Of a stretch of 64,000 bases of DNA, positions 41,817 through 52,789 are shown one piece after another (positions within the stretch are counted from its first letter, which is position 1; each line of letters starts with the position of its first letter). A program made the translations under genes and the position numbers. The notes beneath the pieces were generated by a model, which was not told the origin of the DNA, did no database searches, and saw nothing but the letters and a program-made list of their open reading frames with translations. The stretch spans positions 59,935,057-59,999,056 of the forward strand of contig CM067306.1 in the NCBI GenBank assembly GCA_034231615.1. Reading direction: 5' to 3'. The DNA comes from Meghimatium bilineatum (lineage: Eukaryota; Mollusca; Gastropoda; Stylommatophora; Philomycidae).

Positions 41817-41985
41817 GTATCTTCTTCTTCTTCTTCAGTGTCCATTCTCAAAATTCCTCTGGATCTCTCTTGTAGCAGGACCATGGTCCTTCTAGATTTC
41901 CAACAGGATGTAGTCCAGAGAATAGAAATGCGTTGTGTCGCTGTTTAATTTGCGCCAATGGTCCGACACATCCGTCTTCGGTTTT
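41817..41985 (+). repeat. interspersed family A/B, subfamily A, near-complete copy
   Basis: Same borders as 15625-15788: TATCTTCTTCTTCTTCTTCA, CCTCTGGATCTCTCTTGTAG, TTCTAGATTTCCAACAGGAT, GCGTTGTGTCGCTGTTTAAT and GACACATCCGTCTTCGG. Confidence 0.85.
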
Positions 41986-42334
41986 TTAGTATTAAATGCC
42001 ATGTTCTAATATGCTTTGGGGGTGGAGATTTAACACTATATACCCCCTCCCAAATCTTATTCATTGTCTTGACATGAAAAGTCTGTTTCTGAGAGTAAAC
42101 AACATCAAGATCATGTCATCCTGACGCTTGAAGTTGTCAGTGATGTTGGTGGGCGTGGGGTTAGCGCAAAATATCATTGAATTGTATATGAAGGAACCCG
42201 GCACGAGCGCAAGACATTCTTGAGTATATGGTTATATTTAGAAACAGTATCACTGCGCATGCCCCCATGCAGTGCCAACACGTGATAACAGATAAATAGA
42301 TAATATACCAAACATGAAGATAAGAAATGTGTGC
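41986..42334. other. unique sequence
   Basis: No gene recognised. Confidence 0.35.
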
Positions 42335-42875
42335 TTCTAGACCAGTGGTTCTTACACTTTAGACATGTGGGCTTCTAGACCAGTGGTTCTTACACTTTAG
42401 AAATGTGTGATTCTAGACCAGTGGTTCTTACACATAAGACATGTGGGTTTATAGACCAGTGATTCTTACACTTTTAGAAATTTGGGCTTCTAGATCAGTG
42501 ATTCTTACACTTTAGGCATGGGGATTTATAGACCAGTGATTCTTACACTTTTAGAAATGCGGGCTTACATGCCAGTGATTCTTAGGCTTTTAGAAATGTG
42601 GGCTAATAGACCAGTAATTCTTAAACTTTTAGACATGTGGGCTTAAAGGCCAGTGGTTCTTAAACTTTTAGAAATATTGGCTTATAGACCAGTGATTCTT
42701 ACACTTTTAGAAGTGTGCTTCTAGACCAGTGATTCTTAAACCTTTAGAAATGTGGGCATCTAGATCAGAAATTCTTAAACTATTAGAAATGTGAGCTTAT
42801 AGTGCATTGATTCTTAAAATTATACAAATGTGGGCTTATAGTGCAGTGATTCTTAAAATTATAGAAATGTGGGCC
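42335..42875. repeat. 38-41 bp tandem array with a hAT-end-like core
   Basis: About 14 copies of AGACCAGTGGTTCTTACACT, then TTTAGAAATGTGGGCTT. The core CAGTGGTTCTTAAACTTTTA resembles the terminal repeats of hAT transposons. Identity between copies is only moderate, so this is an older array than 20603-21572. Confidence 0.9.
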
Positions 42876-43266
42876 TCACAACAGTTTAATTCTATCCATA
42901 CTCAGAAGATTACCCAACTCACAGCGATATGTGACAGTACATCAACGAGTGTTTTGCACATTTTTTACCCCCTCATACGCTTGTCAACAACTGTCACGAA
43001 TTTAGGAACCCCTCCCCCCTCCTCCAACCCTGCTCAATAGTGTTTATTGTGTTTATTTGTGTCCTTCCCCTCCCATAAAGAATGTTTTAGCTGAAAAATT
43101 ACTAAACATGTTTTTTTTTCTTCCAAATTTGTGTTATTGTTTACAATTCAAATAATGTAATTGGTGTATAAAAAAACCACTGTTATTGACGATATTTTTT
43201 GTCAAATGTTTTCTGACCCCCTCCTCCAATTGGTGACGTAATATGTGGTCATTCCCTATACACTAA
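42876..43266. other. unique sequence
   Basis: C-rich patch CCCCTCCCCCCTCCTCC at 43009. No gene. Confidence 0.4.
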
Positions 43267-43267
43267 T

Positions 43268-43271
43268 AGTA

Positions 43272-43368
<97 letters not shown>

Positions 43369-43395
43369 AGTTAGTTAGTTAGTTAGTTAGTTAGT
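43268..43395. repeat. (GTTA)n microsatellite, probable LINE tail
   Basis: About 30 nearly perfect GTTA units with one interruption (GTTTAG near 43366). It directly abuts the 3' end of the minus-strand family X copy, the position of a 3' tail. Confidence 0.95.
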
Positions 43396-43625
43396 CGTTG
43401 GATCATCGTCATTGCAAGTCTGGACAAGTCCATAGGTGCTCAGATCTTTCCTTGAGTGTATCCGCCATTACACGTTGACTGACGGTCCCAGTACGTCGCT
43501 GATTGACCATCATTCTTTCTCGCCCACGAAAACTCTCCTTTCTAGCGACACCACATTTCAAACCAAGCTCCTTTATTCTAATCATGGAACAAGAGTCATC
43601 GTCACTTGTCCTATACACTAATTTG
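43396..43625 (-). mobile_element. family X 3' end with conserved reading frame
   Basis: Minus-strand frame reading TSDDDSCSMIRIKELGLKCG, VARKESFRGRERMMVNQ and RRTGTVSQRVMADTLKERSE, ending in LQ and a stop at 43409. It shares most residues with 34110-34367, although bases differ at many positions, so the protein was probably once under selection. The element is 5'-truncated at about 43625, where a minisatellite begins. Confidence 0.65.
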
Positions 43626-43635
43626 AGACAAAAAC

Positions 43636-44580
43636 ACCTACTCATTGCTGGTCTACCTGTATCTGCGTATGTACACCTACTAATCACTGGTCTAACTGTA
43701 TCTACGTATGTACACCTACTCATCACTGGTCTACCTGTATCTGCGTATGTACACCTAATAATCACTGGTCTACCTGTATCTGCGTATGTACACCTACTCA
43801 TCACTGGTCTACCTGTATCTGCGTATGTACACCTACTCAGCGCTGGTCTACCTGTATATACGCATGTACACCTACTCATCACTGGTCTACCTGTATCTAC
43901 GCATGTACACCTACTAATCACTGGTCTACCTGTATCTGCGTATGTACACCTACTAATCACTGGTCTACCTGTATCTACGCATGTACACCTACTAATCACT
44001 GGTCTACCTGTATCTACACATGTACACCTACTCAGCGCTGGTCTACCTGTATCTACACATGTACACCTACTCAGCGATGGTCTACCTGTATCTAAGTACG
44101 TATGTACACCTACTCAGCGCTGGTCTACCTGTATCTGCGTATGTACACCTACTCAGCGCTGGTCTACCTGTATCTGCGTATGTACACCTACTCAGCGCTG
44201 GTCTACCTGTATCTACGTATGTACACATACTCAGCGCTGGTCTACCTGTATCTAAGTATGTACACCTACTCAGCGCTGGTCTACCTGTATCTGCGTATGT
44301 ACACTTACTCAGCGCTGGTCTACCTGTATCTACGTATGTACACCTACTCAGCGCTGGTCTACCTGTATCTAAGTACGTATGTACACCTACTCAGCGCTGG
44401 TCTACCTGTATCTGCGTATGTACACCTACTCAGCGCTGGTCTACCTGTATCTGCGTATGTACACCTACTCAGCGCTGGTCTACCTGTATCTACGTATGTA
44501 CACCTACTCATCACTGGTCTACCTGTATCTACGCATGTACACCTACTCAGCGCTGGTCTACCTGTATCTCAGTAGACCTA
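43636..44580. repeat. 39-bp tandem array, about 24 copies
   Basis: Unit CCTACTCAGCGCTGGTCTAC plus CTGTATCTGCGTATGTACA. Early copies have AATCACTGG in place of CAGCGCTGG. Two units carry a 4-bp insertion (AAGTACGTATG). The 13-codon period opens 250- and 198-codon plus frames and a 196-codon minus frame; artefacts. Confidence 0.97.
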
Positions 44581-45525
44581 CAAAGCGATAATGTACCGGT
44601 ATCTGCGTATGTTTGAGACATTCCGCCATTCTGTATACAAATATCTAATAAACATCCTTCAATTATTTGATATCAATAAAGATCACTTTTAATCATACAG
44701 TCCACATGACTGCATGATTTCAATATGACCAGCTTTATTTGATTACAAGAAGCATTTATTTTCAATATATGTGTGCTTTCTGCTTAGTTAAGCGTTTAGT
44801 CGTCACTTGACACATCCATGGCACACATGAAGAATCTTATCATATCCTGGGGGGTCGATATCACACACTTTTAGAAACCCTGTAGCAGACTAAACGTATT
44901 AAACAGTTATTGCAGCTCACGTTTTATTTTTACCTTTCTGCAATCTATTTTACTGCACGTAACATTCAGTTAACGATAGCGCGCTGAGAACGTAAACTGT
45001 TCTTATACGAATATTTCTCTGCTAAATTCTCTGCTTGAATTGGCAAGATTTAAAAAAAAACTTTTTTTCATATTTTAATTGGAAATGAAAATGTAAATTT
45101 TTTCCCCGTAAAAATTGTGATCAATTTTTACAAAAAAAGTATTAGTCCCGTATGAACAGAAGGCAACATATTATAATTTTTTACAGTTCGTATCACAGAA
45201 TAAATAACCCGGAAAATAATAGTTAAAATTTCACAAGACAGTCTAAATTTTGCCAATCTTATTTATGAACTGTTAATTTCGTTTCGAGTGAATTCATTTT
45301 GTTTAATGCACTGTTCAATAATTCGTGTCCTTTCACTAGCGCTGATTTTTAAAAATAAATTTTGACACCCAAGGCAAGCACCTCCCCTCACTTTTACTTA
45401 ACTAAATTCATTTTGTTTGTGTCTCTCCAATGTTTACTGTCTTTGAGGCTTCCGCGCAGAGTGGTTGTGTCAGTCTAAATATATGCCTATGTATTAGTAA
45501 ACGTTTTTACTTCATTTCTTTCCAT
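44581..45525. other. AT-rich unique sequence
   Basis: No gene or repeat recognised over about 940 bp. Confidence 0.4.
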
Positions 45526-45795
45526 TGAAACATACCCCGTATAAGACATTTCTATACATTGAAACATACCCCGTATAAGACATTTCTATCCATTGAAACA
45601 TACCCCGTATAAGACATTTCTATCCATTGAAACATACCCCGTATAAGACATTTCTATCCATTGAAACATACCCCGTATAAGACATTTCTATACATTGAAA
45701 CATATCCCGTATAAGACATTTCTATCCATTGAAACATACCCCGTATAAGACATTTCTATCCATTGAAACATACCCCGTATAAGACATTTCTATTC
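45526..45795. repeat. 34-bp tandem array, 8 copies
   Basis: Unit CATTGAAACATACCCCGTAT plus AAGACATTTCTATC. Confidence 0.96.
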
Positions 45796-46025
45796 AACTA
45801 TTATTGCTTGCTTTAGGTATCACTAACTCATCCAGTGGTGTTGCCAGTGCAATGTAGACGATCCTCTTTCATACATCTAGCATTTGTAATTATTTTTACG
45901 TTCTTCAAAGACTCCCATACAGGTTTCTGTGCATGTATGTCTCTGTATGTCAGTTCTAAATCAACAAGAGATTTAGTCTGATGCAGACAGGCGGATTATT
46001 GATCTACCGTCGGTGCTGTCTATCC
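45796..46025. other. unique sequence
   Basis: Nothing recognised. Confidence 0.35.
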
Positions 46026-46033
46026 GCCATGAG

Positions 46034-46200
46034 CAGGGCCGACCCTAACAATTGAGGGGCCCAATGCGAAACGGATTGAGCGGGGCCCAGTCTGGGTAGG
46101 GAAGAGGATAATAAAATAAATTCTAATATGAATTTATGGGCCTATGAAGTGCGGGGCCCATTGCAGCCGCATAGGTTGCAATGGCCTAAGACCGGCCCTG
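46034..46200. mobile_element. hAT-type MITE, 167 bp, with 8-bp target duplication
   Basis: Begins CAGGGCCGACCCTAA and ends with the inverse of CAGGGCCGGTCTTAG. GCCATGAG flanks both sides (46026-46033 and 46201-46208), the 8-bp target duplication of hAT transposons. The inside has no coding capacity and is GC-richer than its surroundings (GGGGCCC blocks near both ends). Non-autonomous; it would need a hAT transposase in trans. Confidence 0.9.
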
Positions 46201-46324
46201 GCCATGAGCACAGAAGTGATGGGACGAATTTCAGTCTATGTTAATAATGCAAATAAGTAAATGTGTTACAAAACTATGCAAGTATTAATAAGACAACAAA
46301 AACAATTATAATAACAAGAAAAGT

Positions 46325-46368
46325 GATTGACGTTTCGATGCAAGATCTTCATCGAAAAGCACAACATA
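46325..46368 (-). mobile_element. Penelope/hammerhead-like fragment (candidate)
   Basis: On the minus strand: TTTTCGATGAAGATCTTGCA followed by TCGAAACGTCAATCAC. A GATGA..GAAACGTC layout with a short hairpin between (GATGAAGATCTTGCATC) recalls hammerhead motifs of Penelope-like elements. The conserved CTGATGA is not exact. Confidence 0.4.
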
Positions 46369-46528
46369 TCAGAGAACAGAACAATGCGGAAAACAATAAT
46401 TTAAACAAAAGTTTAAAATATATGTAGTCAATCAATAAAAACAATAGGTAGCAGTCACAGTAAAAATATATATACTTCTCAGTTCATGTAACAAATATAG
46501 AGATATATACTCATCAGTTCATGTAAGT

Positions 46529-46708
<180 letters not shown>

Positions 46709-46769
46709 TTCTCAGTCCATGTAACAAATATATATATATATATATTTACCTCTCAGTCCATGTAACAAA

Positions 46770-47404
46770 TATTATCAACTGGGAATCTTTCGCTGAAAAC
46801 GACTTCAAGAGACCAAGAGATTATGAGAGTACATGAAAGTCTGAAATAAATGCAGAGTGCCTCCTTTTAAGAAATCGACCACTCCAGGTCGTTTGCAAAA
46901 TAACCTTGTTCTGTTGCACCCTTAGCATTTGGTTCAGTCGCACGTGTACGCTCGTAATCGCGTGATATCGTTATCACTAGAGGTCGATTCCAGTGGACGA
47001 AAGTCAGTAACACGAGTGATGTTGAATAATGATAGTTAAGGTATGACTAGCTCCGAACGATGTTGTTAAGTGAGAGTTGTAACTTTCATTCGTGGACCAC
47101 CTACCCACTCAAGAACGCGGTGTTTAATTTATTTTTAAATTTTAAACCCCTCCGCCTCCTGCCCTTCCTCCCCCCCCCCCCCCATTCATAGAAGTGTTGC
47201 AAAATCTACTTCACTTGTTTCACATTTTTAGAAGAAAAATAAATATCAAATTCAAACTATTTTAAATACTGTGAATAAAAGGTTTGGTGAAGTTAACGTT
47301 TGTCAACTCTCCCACTTTTGTCCACCCTCCCACTTTGTCAACTCTCCCACTTTGTAAAAAAAACTCAAACTTTTCAGACTCCACCCCACCCCCCTAATTG
47401 TTGA
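46770..47404. other. unique sequence with poly-C
   Basis: No gene. A C-run at about 47169-47183 and three copies of CAACTCTCCCACTTT (47303-47352). Confidence 0.45.
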
Positions 47405-47662
47405 CGTAATTTATGGACCGCCCGTAAGAAGGTACAACATTTTTTACTAAACCAAAGAAATTATGGACAGCGCCCTAAGAAGGTACAACATTTTTGCTAA
47501 ACCAAAGAAATTATGGACAGCCCCCCTAAAAAGGTACACCATTTTACTAAACCAAAGAAATTATGGACAGCGCCCTAAGAAGGTACAACATTTTTACTAA
47601 ACCAAAGAAATTATGGACAGCCCCCTAAGAAGGTACAACATTTTTACTAGACCAAAGAAATT
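47405..47662. repeat. 50-bp tandem array, 5 copies
   Basis: Unit starts TTATGGACAGCGCCCTAAGA; starts at 47461, 47511 and 47561. Confidence 0.95.
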
Positions 47663-47699
47663 AGAACCCCCAACGATACCAAAGTATTTATCTATAGAA

Positions 47700-48240
47700 G
47701 TCATCATCATCAGATGACTATTTCATGGGCACTACATAGTAGCCATCACAACCTGTGGAAACGTCTGCCTTTCCTACTGCTTTGTGCGAGTGTCATGTTC
47801 AGATGATCTTGCATATATTGCGTCTTTTAAGTCGTTGATATATACTTCGCGGATTACGTCTGTTTCATTGTCCTCGCATTATTCCCCTCCATTATGATCT
47901 TGTTTAGCCGGTTAATTCGTTTGTTATGGCCGAAGTATTGTTATTTCCTCGAGAGAACGTTGTCTTTTTAGCCAGTTTTCCTTTACTTTAAATTCTCTCA
48001 GAATGTTACTATTGGTGATGTTTTTGGTTCAATGTCGTCTGAGGCTTCTTCTGTAACATTTTGTTTCAAATGCTGACATTTTGTTCCTCACCTTATTGGT
48101 GATTGTCCATGATTCATATCTACATGTTACAACTGGGAATATACATGCTATAAGGAAAATTAGTTTTACTATTTTGTTGCAGTCATCCCATATGTTTTTC
48201 ATGTGTATCAGTTTATTTGATGCAATGGCCAACCTCCATC
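47700..48240 (-). pseudogene. LINE RT C-terminal fragment with (ATG)n tail
   Basis: Minus-strand frame 48232-48029 shows ASNKLIHMKNIWDDCNKIVK, YESWTITNKVRNKMSAFETK and CYRRSLRRH, the standard post-RT block. Further 3' the reading shifts and decays (NWLKRQRSL, REVYINDLKDAIYA-like pieces). It ends at CATCATCATCAG (47702), an (ATG)n tail. Distinct from LINE-1 to LINE-4 in detail. 5'-truncated. Confidence 0.7.
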
Positions 48241-48324
48241 TGACTTCTTCATATCAATCCTCGGTAAGAGAACCAAGGCAGAAACAAGCGATTAGAACCT
48301 CCGTGACACCAACACATCTATCTG

Positions 48325-49025
48325 CAATATGTTATGAAATGTTATGATATGTTATTTTATGTTATGTTATGTTCCTCCAGAGTCATAGGCGGCGCATAGG
48401 GCAGAAACCATAGCTTTTCATTTCTGTCTTTGTGTTGCCAGGTCTTTCAGTTCTTGGGTGTTGTTTATGTTCATTGACATGCCTTCTCTATTAATGGTTC
48501 TTTGTAGAGTTTCTCTAGGTCTCCCTCTTCTTACTCCCGGTGGCACCCAATTTAGCGACTGATTGGAATACTTAGGCTATTTTTTCTGAGAGCAATGCCG
48601 ATGTAAGTCCATCGCCTTTGTCTAATGAAGGAAGATATATGGGTTTTTTTTTCTTTCCTCTCGTATAGTAGTGTTAGATTTAAAGTCAGTCCTTATTGTT
48701 CAGAATGGTACTTAGGCGTTTGTTTTCAAAGGTGTTTATTCTCTTATCTGTGGCTAGTGTGGCTTTCCAACTTTCGCATCCATATTATACAATTGAGATA
48801 ATTTTGGAGATAAACAACCTGAGTTTTGTGGTGTTTCTTAGTGTGTTTGACGTCCAGATGTTACGTAGTTTATTGAAAGCACCCGCTGCAAGGGCAATAC
48901 GGTGTATAATTTCTTTTGATGTGTCTCTATCCAGTGCTAGATTGATGCCTAAATATGTAAAATTGTTGAATTTTAATAATGGAACATCTTGAATTTTTAT
49001 GTTGTCGTTGGATCTCGTGAATTCT
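48325..49025 (-). pseudogene. LINE-1-like RT fragment with (TAACA)n tail
   Basis: On the minus strand, broken frames give KFNNFTYLGI, LRLFISKIISIV, YGCESWKATLATDKRIN and TFENK-like pieces, then GRPRETLQRTINREGMSMNI, NNTQELKDLATQRQKWKAMV and SALCAAYDSGGT and a stop. The tail TAACATAACATAAAATAACA (48372-48325) has a five-base period. The ending resembles LINE-1 (SALCPNF) but is clearly another subfamily. It is the longest relic of its type here, with several frameshifts. Confidence 0.8.
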
Positions 49026-49044
49026 AGTATAAAAGTTTATCTGC

Positions 49045-49075
49045 AATAGTTATGAGCAAAATACGGCCCGTGGGT
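49045..49075 (+). repeat. hAT-derived fragment (candidate)
   Basis: GAGCAAAATACGGCCCGTGG and GTCACATCTGGC match a sequence often found just inside hAT non-autonomous elements. No terminal repeats or target duplication seen. Confidence 0.35.
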
Positions 49076-49254
49076 CACATCTGGCAATGCAAACTATTTT
49101 TCTCACCAGCTAGGTTGATCTAACAGTACTGTATGCGCTGGTACCAACGCTAAAAATACTATTTGGAACCCCAAGGGACTAGAAAAAAATACTATTTGGC
49201 TCCATGCCACACAAAAAAATTAGTCTATCCACTCAGAGAGGTTGTCTTCTTTTA

Positions 49255-49450
49255 ATCTTCAAGAACTATAATGTGTATCCACTGTGTGTATATCTTCAAG
49301 AACTATAATGTGTATCCACTGTGTGTATATCTTCAAGAAGTATAATGTGTATCCACTGTGTGTATATCTTCAAGAAGTATAATGTTTATCCACTGTGTGT
49401 ATATCTTCAAGAACTATAATGTTTGCCCACTGTGTGTATATCTTCAAGAG
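49255..49450. repeat. 60-bp/37-bp-core tandem array, about 5 copies
   Basis: ATCTTCAAGAACTATAATGT then GTATCCACTGTGTGTAT, repeating closely. Some copies read GTATAATGTTTATCC. Confidence 0.9.
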
Positions 49451-49765
49451 TACACAAAGTTTGAGTCAGAAATCGCGAACACCGTTGATCTGTGGCAATG
49501 CTCACAGGTGGTACTGATTTGAGCAACACTTGAAAAATCTATCCTACTTAATTTTGGCTTGTTTATTAAGTTTACTCCGGCTTATGTTATCTCCCTTTAG
49601 ATCATTCTATTTTTTTATATTTTCACATCTTTCACACAATTTTTACTTTCTTATTCCATTTTCTACTCCATGATCTATATTTTTATATTATTCTTCCATC
49701 ACTGCCTCTCTTGCTTTGACTATTTGCTCCACAAATCGGTATACATTAGTTTCGTATTTGAGGTT
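49451..49765. other. unique AT-rich sequence
   Basis: Nothing recognised. Confidence 0.35.
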
Positions 49766-49830
49766 GTGTGTGGCCAGATTATTAGAACGCCAATCTCATT
49801 ATAATGAGAGCAAGAGTTCAAATACATCAG
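49766..49830 (+). repeat. tRNA-like SINE head (candidate)
   Basis: GTGTGTGGCCAGATTATTAG then AACG recalls box A. CTCATTATAATGAG forms a perfect anticodon-arm-like hairpin, and AGAGTTCAAATAC resembles box B. Spacing is tRNA-like. No acceptor stem pairing checked. Confidence 0.4.
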
Positions 49831-49865
49831 TCTAGTTTTATATTTTCTAGTTATCAATTTCTTGC

Positions 49866-50460
49866 TAAAGCTGAATCACAGTTTTGTGGTCAAGTTTTTT
49901 AATTTTTCACAAATAAATTTACTCCCTGAATCACTGTTCTGTGGTGAAGTTTTTAATTTTTCACAAATAAATTTACTTCCTGAATCACTGTTCTGTGGTC
50001 AAGTTTTTACTTTATCACAAATAAATTTACTTCCTGAATCACTGTTCTGTGGTCAAGTTTTTAATTTTCCACAAATAAATTTACTTCCTGAATCGCTGTT
50101 CTGTGGTCAAGTTTTTAATTTTTCACAAATAAATTTACTTCCTGACTCACTGTTCTGTGGTCAAGTTTTTAATTTTGACAAATGAAGTTACTTACTAAAT
50201 CAGTTTTATGGTCAAGTTTTTAATTTTTCACAAATATATTTCCTTGCTAAATCACAGTTTCGTGGTGAAGTTTATAATTTTTCACAAATAAATTTACTTA
50301 CTAAATCACAGTTCTATGGTCAAGTTTTTAATTTTTCACAAATAAAGGTACTTGCTGAATCACAGTTTCATGGTCAAGTTTTTAATTTTTCACATATACA
50401 TTTACTTGCTAAATCACAGTTTCGTGGTGAAGTTTATAATTTTTTCACAAATGCATTTTA
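49866..50460. repeat. 54-bp tandem array, about 11 copies
   Basis: Unit starts ACTGTTCTGTGGTCAAGTTT and includes TTAATTTTTCACAAATAAAT. Starts at 49933 and 49987. Copies on the right are more diverged. The 18-codon period gives a 107-codon plus frame; artefact. Confidence 0.95.
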
Positions 50461-51215
50461 TTGCGAAGTTCTGTTCCGATGTCAATTTTGTTTAAAATTT
50501 CCGTGTCATGTGTTTACTGACAGTAGGCACCGTCATTTATTTATATAGAAGGTCATGCTACGGTTATCCAAAAAGAGTTGATTACCAAGAAGCGTTACCA
50601 GGATGACTTCTGTGCATGATAGTTTTTGACGAGTATAACTGGAAAATGTATGAGCCTCGTGCATACCAAGCCCTTCTGTAGACCATGTAGTCATGCGCGC
50701 TGGTCACACTCAGCTTCATCTGTTAATTTATCGACTTGTATTGGCTGGTGACAAAAAGCGACAAATAATCACACGCATCAGCACGCTAACTGCGTCAGAT
50801 CAGTACGCAGGACAATATTGGAACATGACTTGGTATTTGATTGCGTAACATTTACCTCTTTTGGTGAGGTACGCTCCTTTCAGTCGTTGACATCGTTCAG
50901 TTTGATAAGATCAGATCTTTTAACCACACTAGAAAGTGTAGGTTGCGGTTCTGGTGATCCAGCCACTGCGACTTCCATAAATTTGAAGTACTTGGTATCT
51001 AATATAAAGAATCAGCCGGCTATTGTTTTCATAGCAATTGACTCTTTCTTTTTTTGTGACGCTGTAGCGTGACGTTTTATATATATATATGAATATATAT
51101 GAGCGCGGCGCAGAGCTGTCTAATTTCTACAATTTGACTATATATATCGACTTGTATAGGATATATATATATATGTCTAATTTCCCACAATAAATAAGCA
51201 GGAAAGTGGGAAATT
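50461..51215. other. unique sequence
   Basis: An 84-codon plus frame at 50818-51072 (MEHDLVFDCVTFTSF..) has no recognised domain but no repeat explanation either; a small exon cannot be excluded. (TA) runs at 51079 and 51164. Confidence 0.35.
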
Positions 51216-51219
51216 AGAG

Positions 51220-51558
51220 GCAGTAGAGATGTGGTTCTATAGAAGAATGCTGAGAATACCATGGACTGCCAGAAAAACTAATGTAGAGGTGTTGTTGAAA
51301 GAGTCAAATGCGAAACGGACCTTTATCGATAATATAAGAAAAAGATAGTCTTCTTTTTTTGGCTACTTCATGAGACAGGCAGGTTGGGGAACATAGTCAC
51401 AACAGGCAAAGTTTAAGGCAACAGAGACAGAGGGTGACAACGTGAGAAAATATTAGACAGTTTGACAACCTGGCACGGCAAGGAAACAACAACGATCTTG
51501 ATACATACTGTGGAGAGCCATGACCGCCTACGCCAGCCGACATGGCACCTGATGATGT
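51220..51558 (+). pseudogene. LINE-4 C-terminal fragment
   Basis: Plus strand: MWFYRRMLRIPWTARKTNVE, VLLKESNAKRTFIDNIRKRQ, then a frameshift, NIVTTGK, EKILDSLTTWHGKE and, after another break, RQPTWHLMM at the (TGATG) tail. Collinear with 1288-1675, which lacks some of the same bases. 5'-truncated. Confidence 0.8.
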
Positions 51559-51689
51559 TGATATATATTCAGCCATAATATATTGTATACATTCTTTAGT
51601 GAGGACATTTGTCACCGATGCTTTTGTGAATCGGCAGTTAACAAAATATTTGTTGTTCGTCCAACACAAGTGATGACGACCATTTTTAC

Positions 51690-51857
51690 ATCCACTTTTG
51701 AAAGTCTAAACTTAAACAACTTCGAAAACAAATGTCTGCGGAAACTGAAACACATTAAATGGAGCGATTTCGTCACAAATAGTGATTTAAGAAACAGAAC
51801 ACACCAAGGATATGTTTCAAACGTCATAAGAAAACGCAGATGGAAAAACATCCTATA
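51690..51857 (+). pseudogene. LINE-1 internal fragment
   Basis: Encodes SLNLNNFENKCLRKLKHIKW, SDFVTNSDLRNRTHQGY and VSNVIRKRRWKNIL, matching residues 25-75 of the frame at 14171-14611. It ends abruptly where an inverted LINE-2 piece begins. Confidence 0.75.
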
Positions 51858-51955
51858 GGCATCAATTCTGTCTTCAATTTGTTTGTTCATTGTGTATGTG
51901 ACTAAGTCATACATTAATATAGAATAGATGTAGTATTTTAAACTTCTCAATTTAG
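51858..51955 (-). pseudogene. LINE-2 internal fragment
   Basis: Minus strand: MRSLKYYIYSILMYD and TMNKQIEDRIDA, the counterpart of the YGSETWTLNKQLEDRIDA region at 15300-15390. Joined without spacer to the LINE-1 fragment on its left. Confidence 0.75.
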
Positions 51956-52260
51956 CTTGTTTATAATTTGTTTAGTTATGAACATTTTCCTGTCATTGAC
52001 AGTACTTTTAGCCAATCTTACACTTCTTCTTTTTTTTTAAAAGAAAAGTACAATTATACATATTCACAATGCAGTAACTGAATTGTGTTCACGTCACGCC
52101 AATATGGCGCTGTTTTCTTTTCTTGTGTCGTGAAGGCTACATAATTGTTCAAAGTTGTCTGTTATGTCATAGTCTTTGGATAACATCAAGAGTGTTTTGT
52201 TTTTTTAACGAGCAGATATGATGTCAACTGAACGAATGTTTTTCTATTATGAACAGCCAT
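51956..52260. other. unique AT-rich sequence
   Basis: No gene recognised. Confidence 0.35.
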
Positions 52261-52262
52261 TA

Positions 52263-52657
52263 CAGTGGAAATCCGATTATCCGAATTAATTTTGGCTCGG
52301 GATCACTAAAATAATCCAAAATTCAGATAATTGGATATAGCTCAGAAATAAAGCAAAACAGTGTACCGGTACATACATACAATCATACATTGAAATGAGC
52401 GGAATTGTATTGATAAAAGTACAGTATTATATAAGCAACTATGTATTGCAAATAAACTGCGCAGTAACGCACATGTACAGTGCCCGGGAACTCCCTTCCG
52501 CTAACGCTCTCGCTCTAAAATTATTTCACGCTAATTCGATTCAGATAATTGGGGATTCGGATAATTGGGGATTCGGATAATTGGGGATTCGGATAATTGG
52601 GGATTCGGATAATTGGGGATTCGGATAATTAAGGTTCGGATAATCTGGTTTCTACTG
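52263..52657. mobile_element. pogo/Tigger-like MITE, 395 bp
   Basis: Starts CAGTGGAAATCCGATTATCC and ends with the inverse of CAGTAGAAACCAGATTATCC, with TA on both sides. This is the terminal signature of pogo/Tigger elements. Inside there is no transposase. At 52549-52628 a 16-bp unit, GATTCGGATAATTGGG, is repeated five times; it resembles the terminal repeat (ATTATCCGAA inverted). The 61-codon frame inside (52395-52580) is not a gene. Confidence 0.85.
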
Positions 52658-52789
52658 TATATTTAAACATGTGAAGTTTATATTGAAGTACATTACTTCA
52701 ATGGTCGAAACTATGGACGTTTTCGAACGGATGTGTTATTTATAAAGTGAGAAAGGGGTAGACTAGACTGGAACAAATATTTTCATGTA

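Noticed and set aside
43409..44616. 250-, 198- and 157-codon plus frames and a 196-codon minus frame
   Set aside because: A 39-bp array read in several frames; only the first 70 residues of the minus frame (43409-43625) carry non-repeat sequence, noted under family X.
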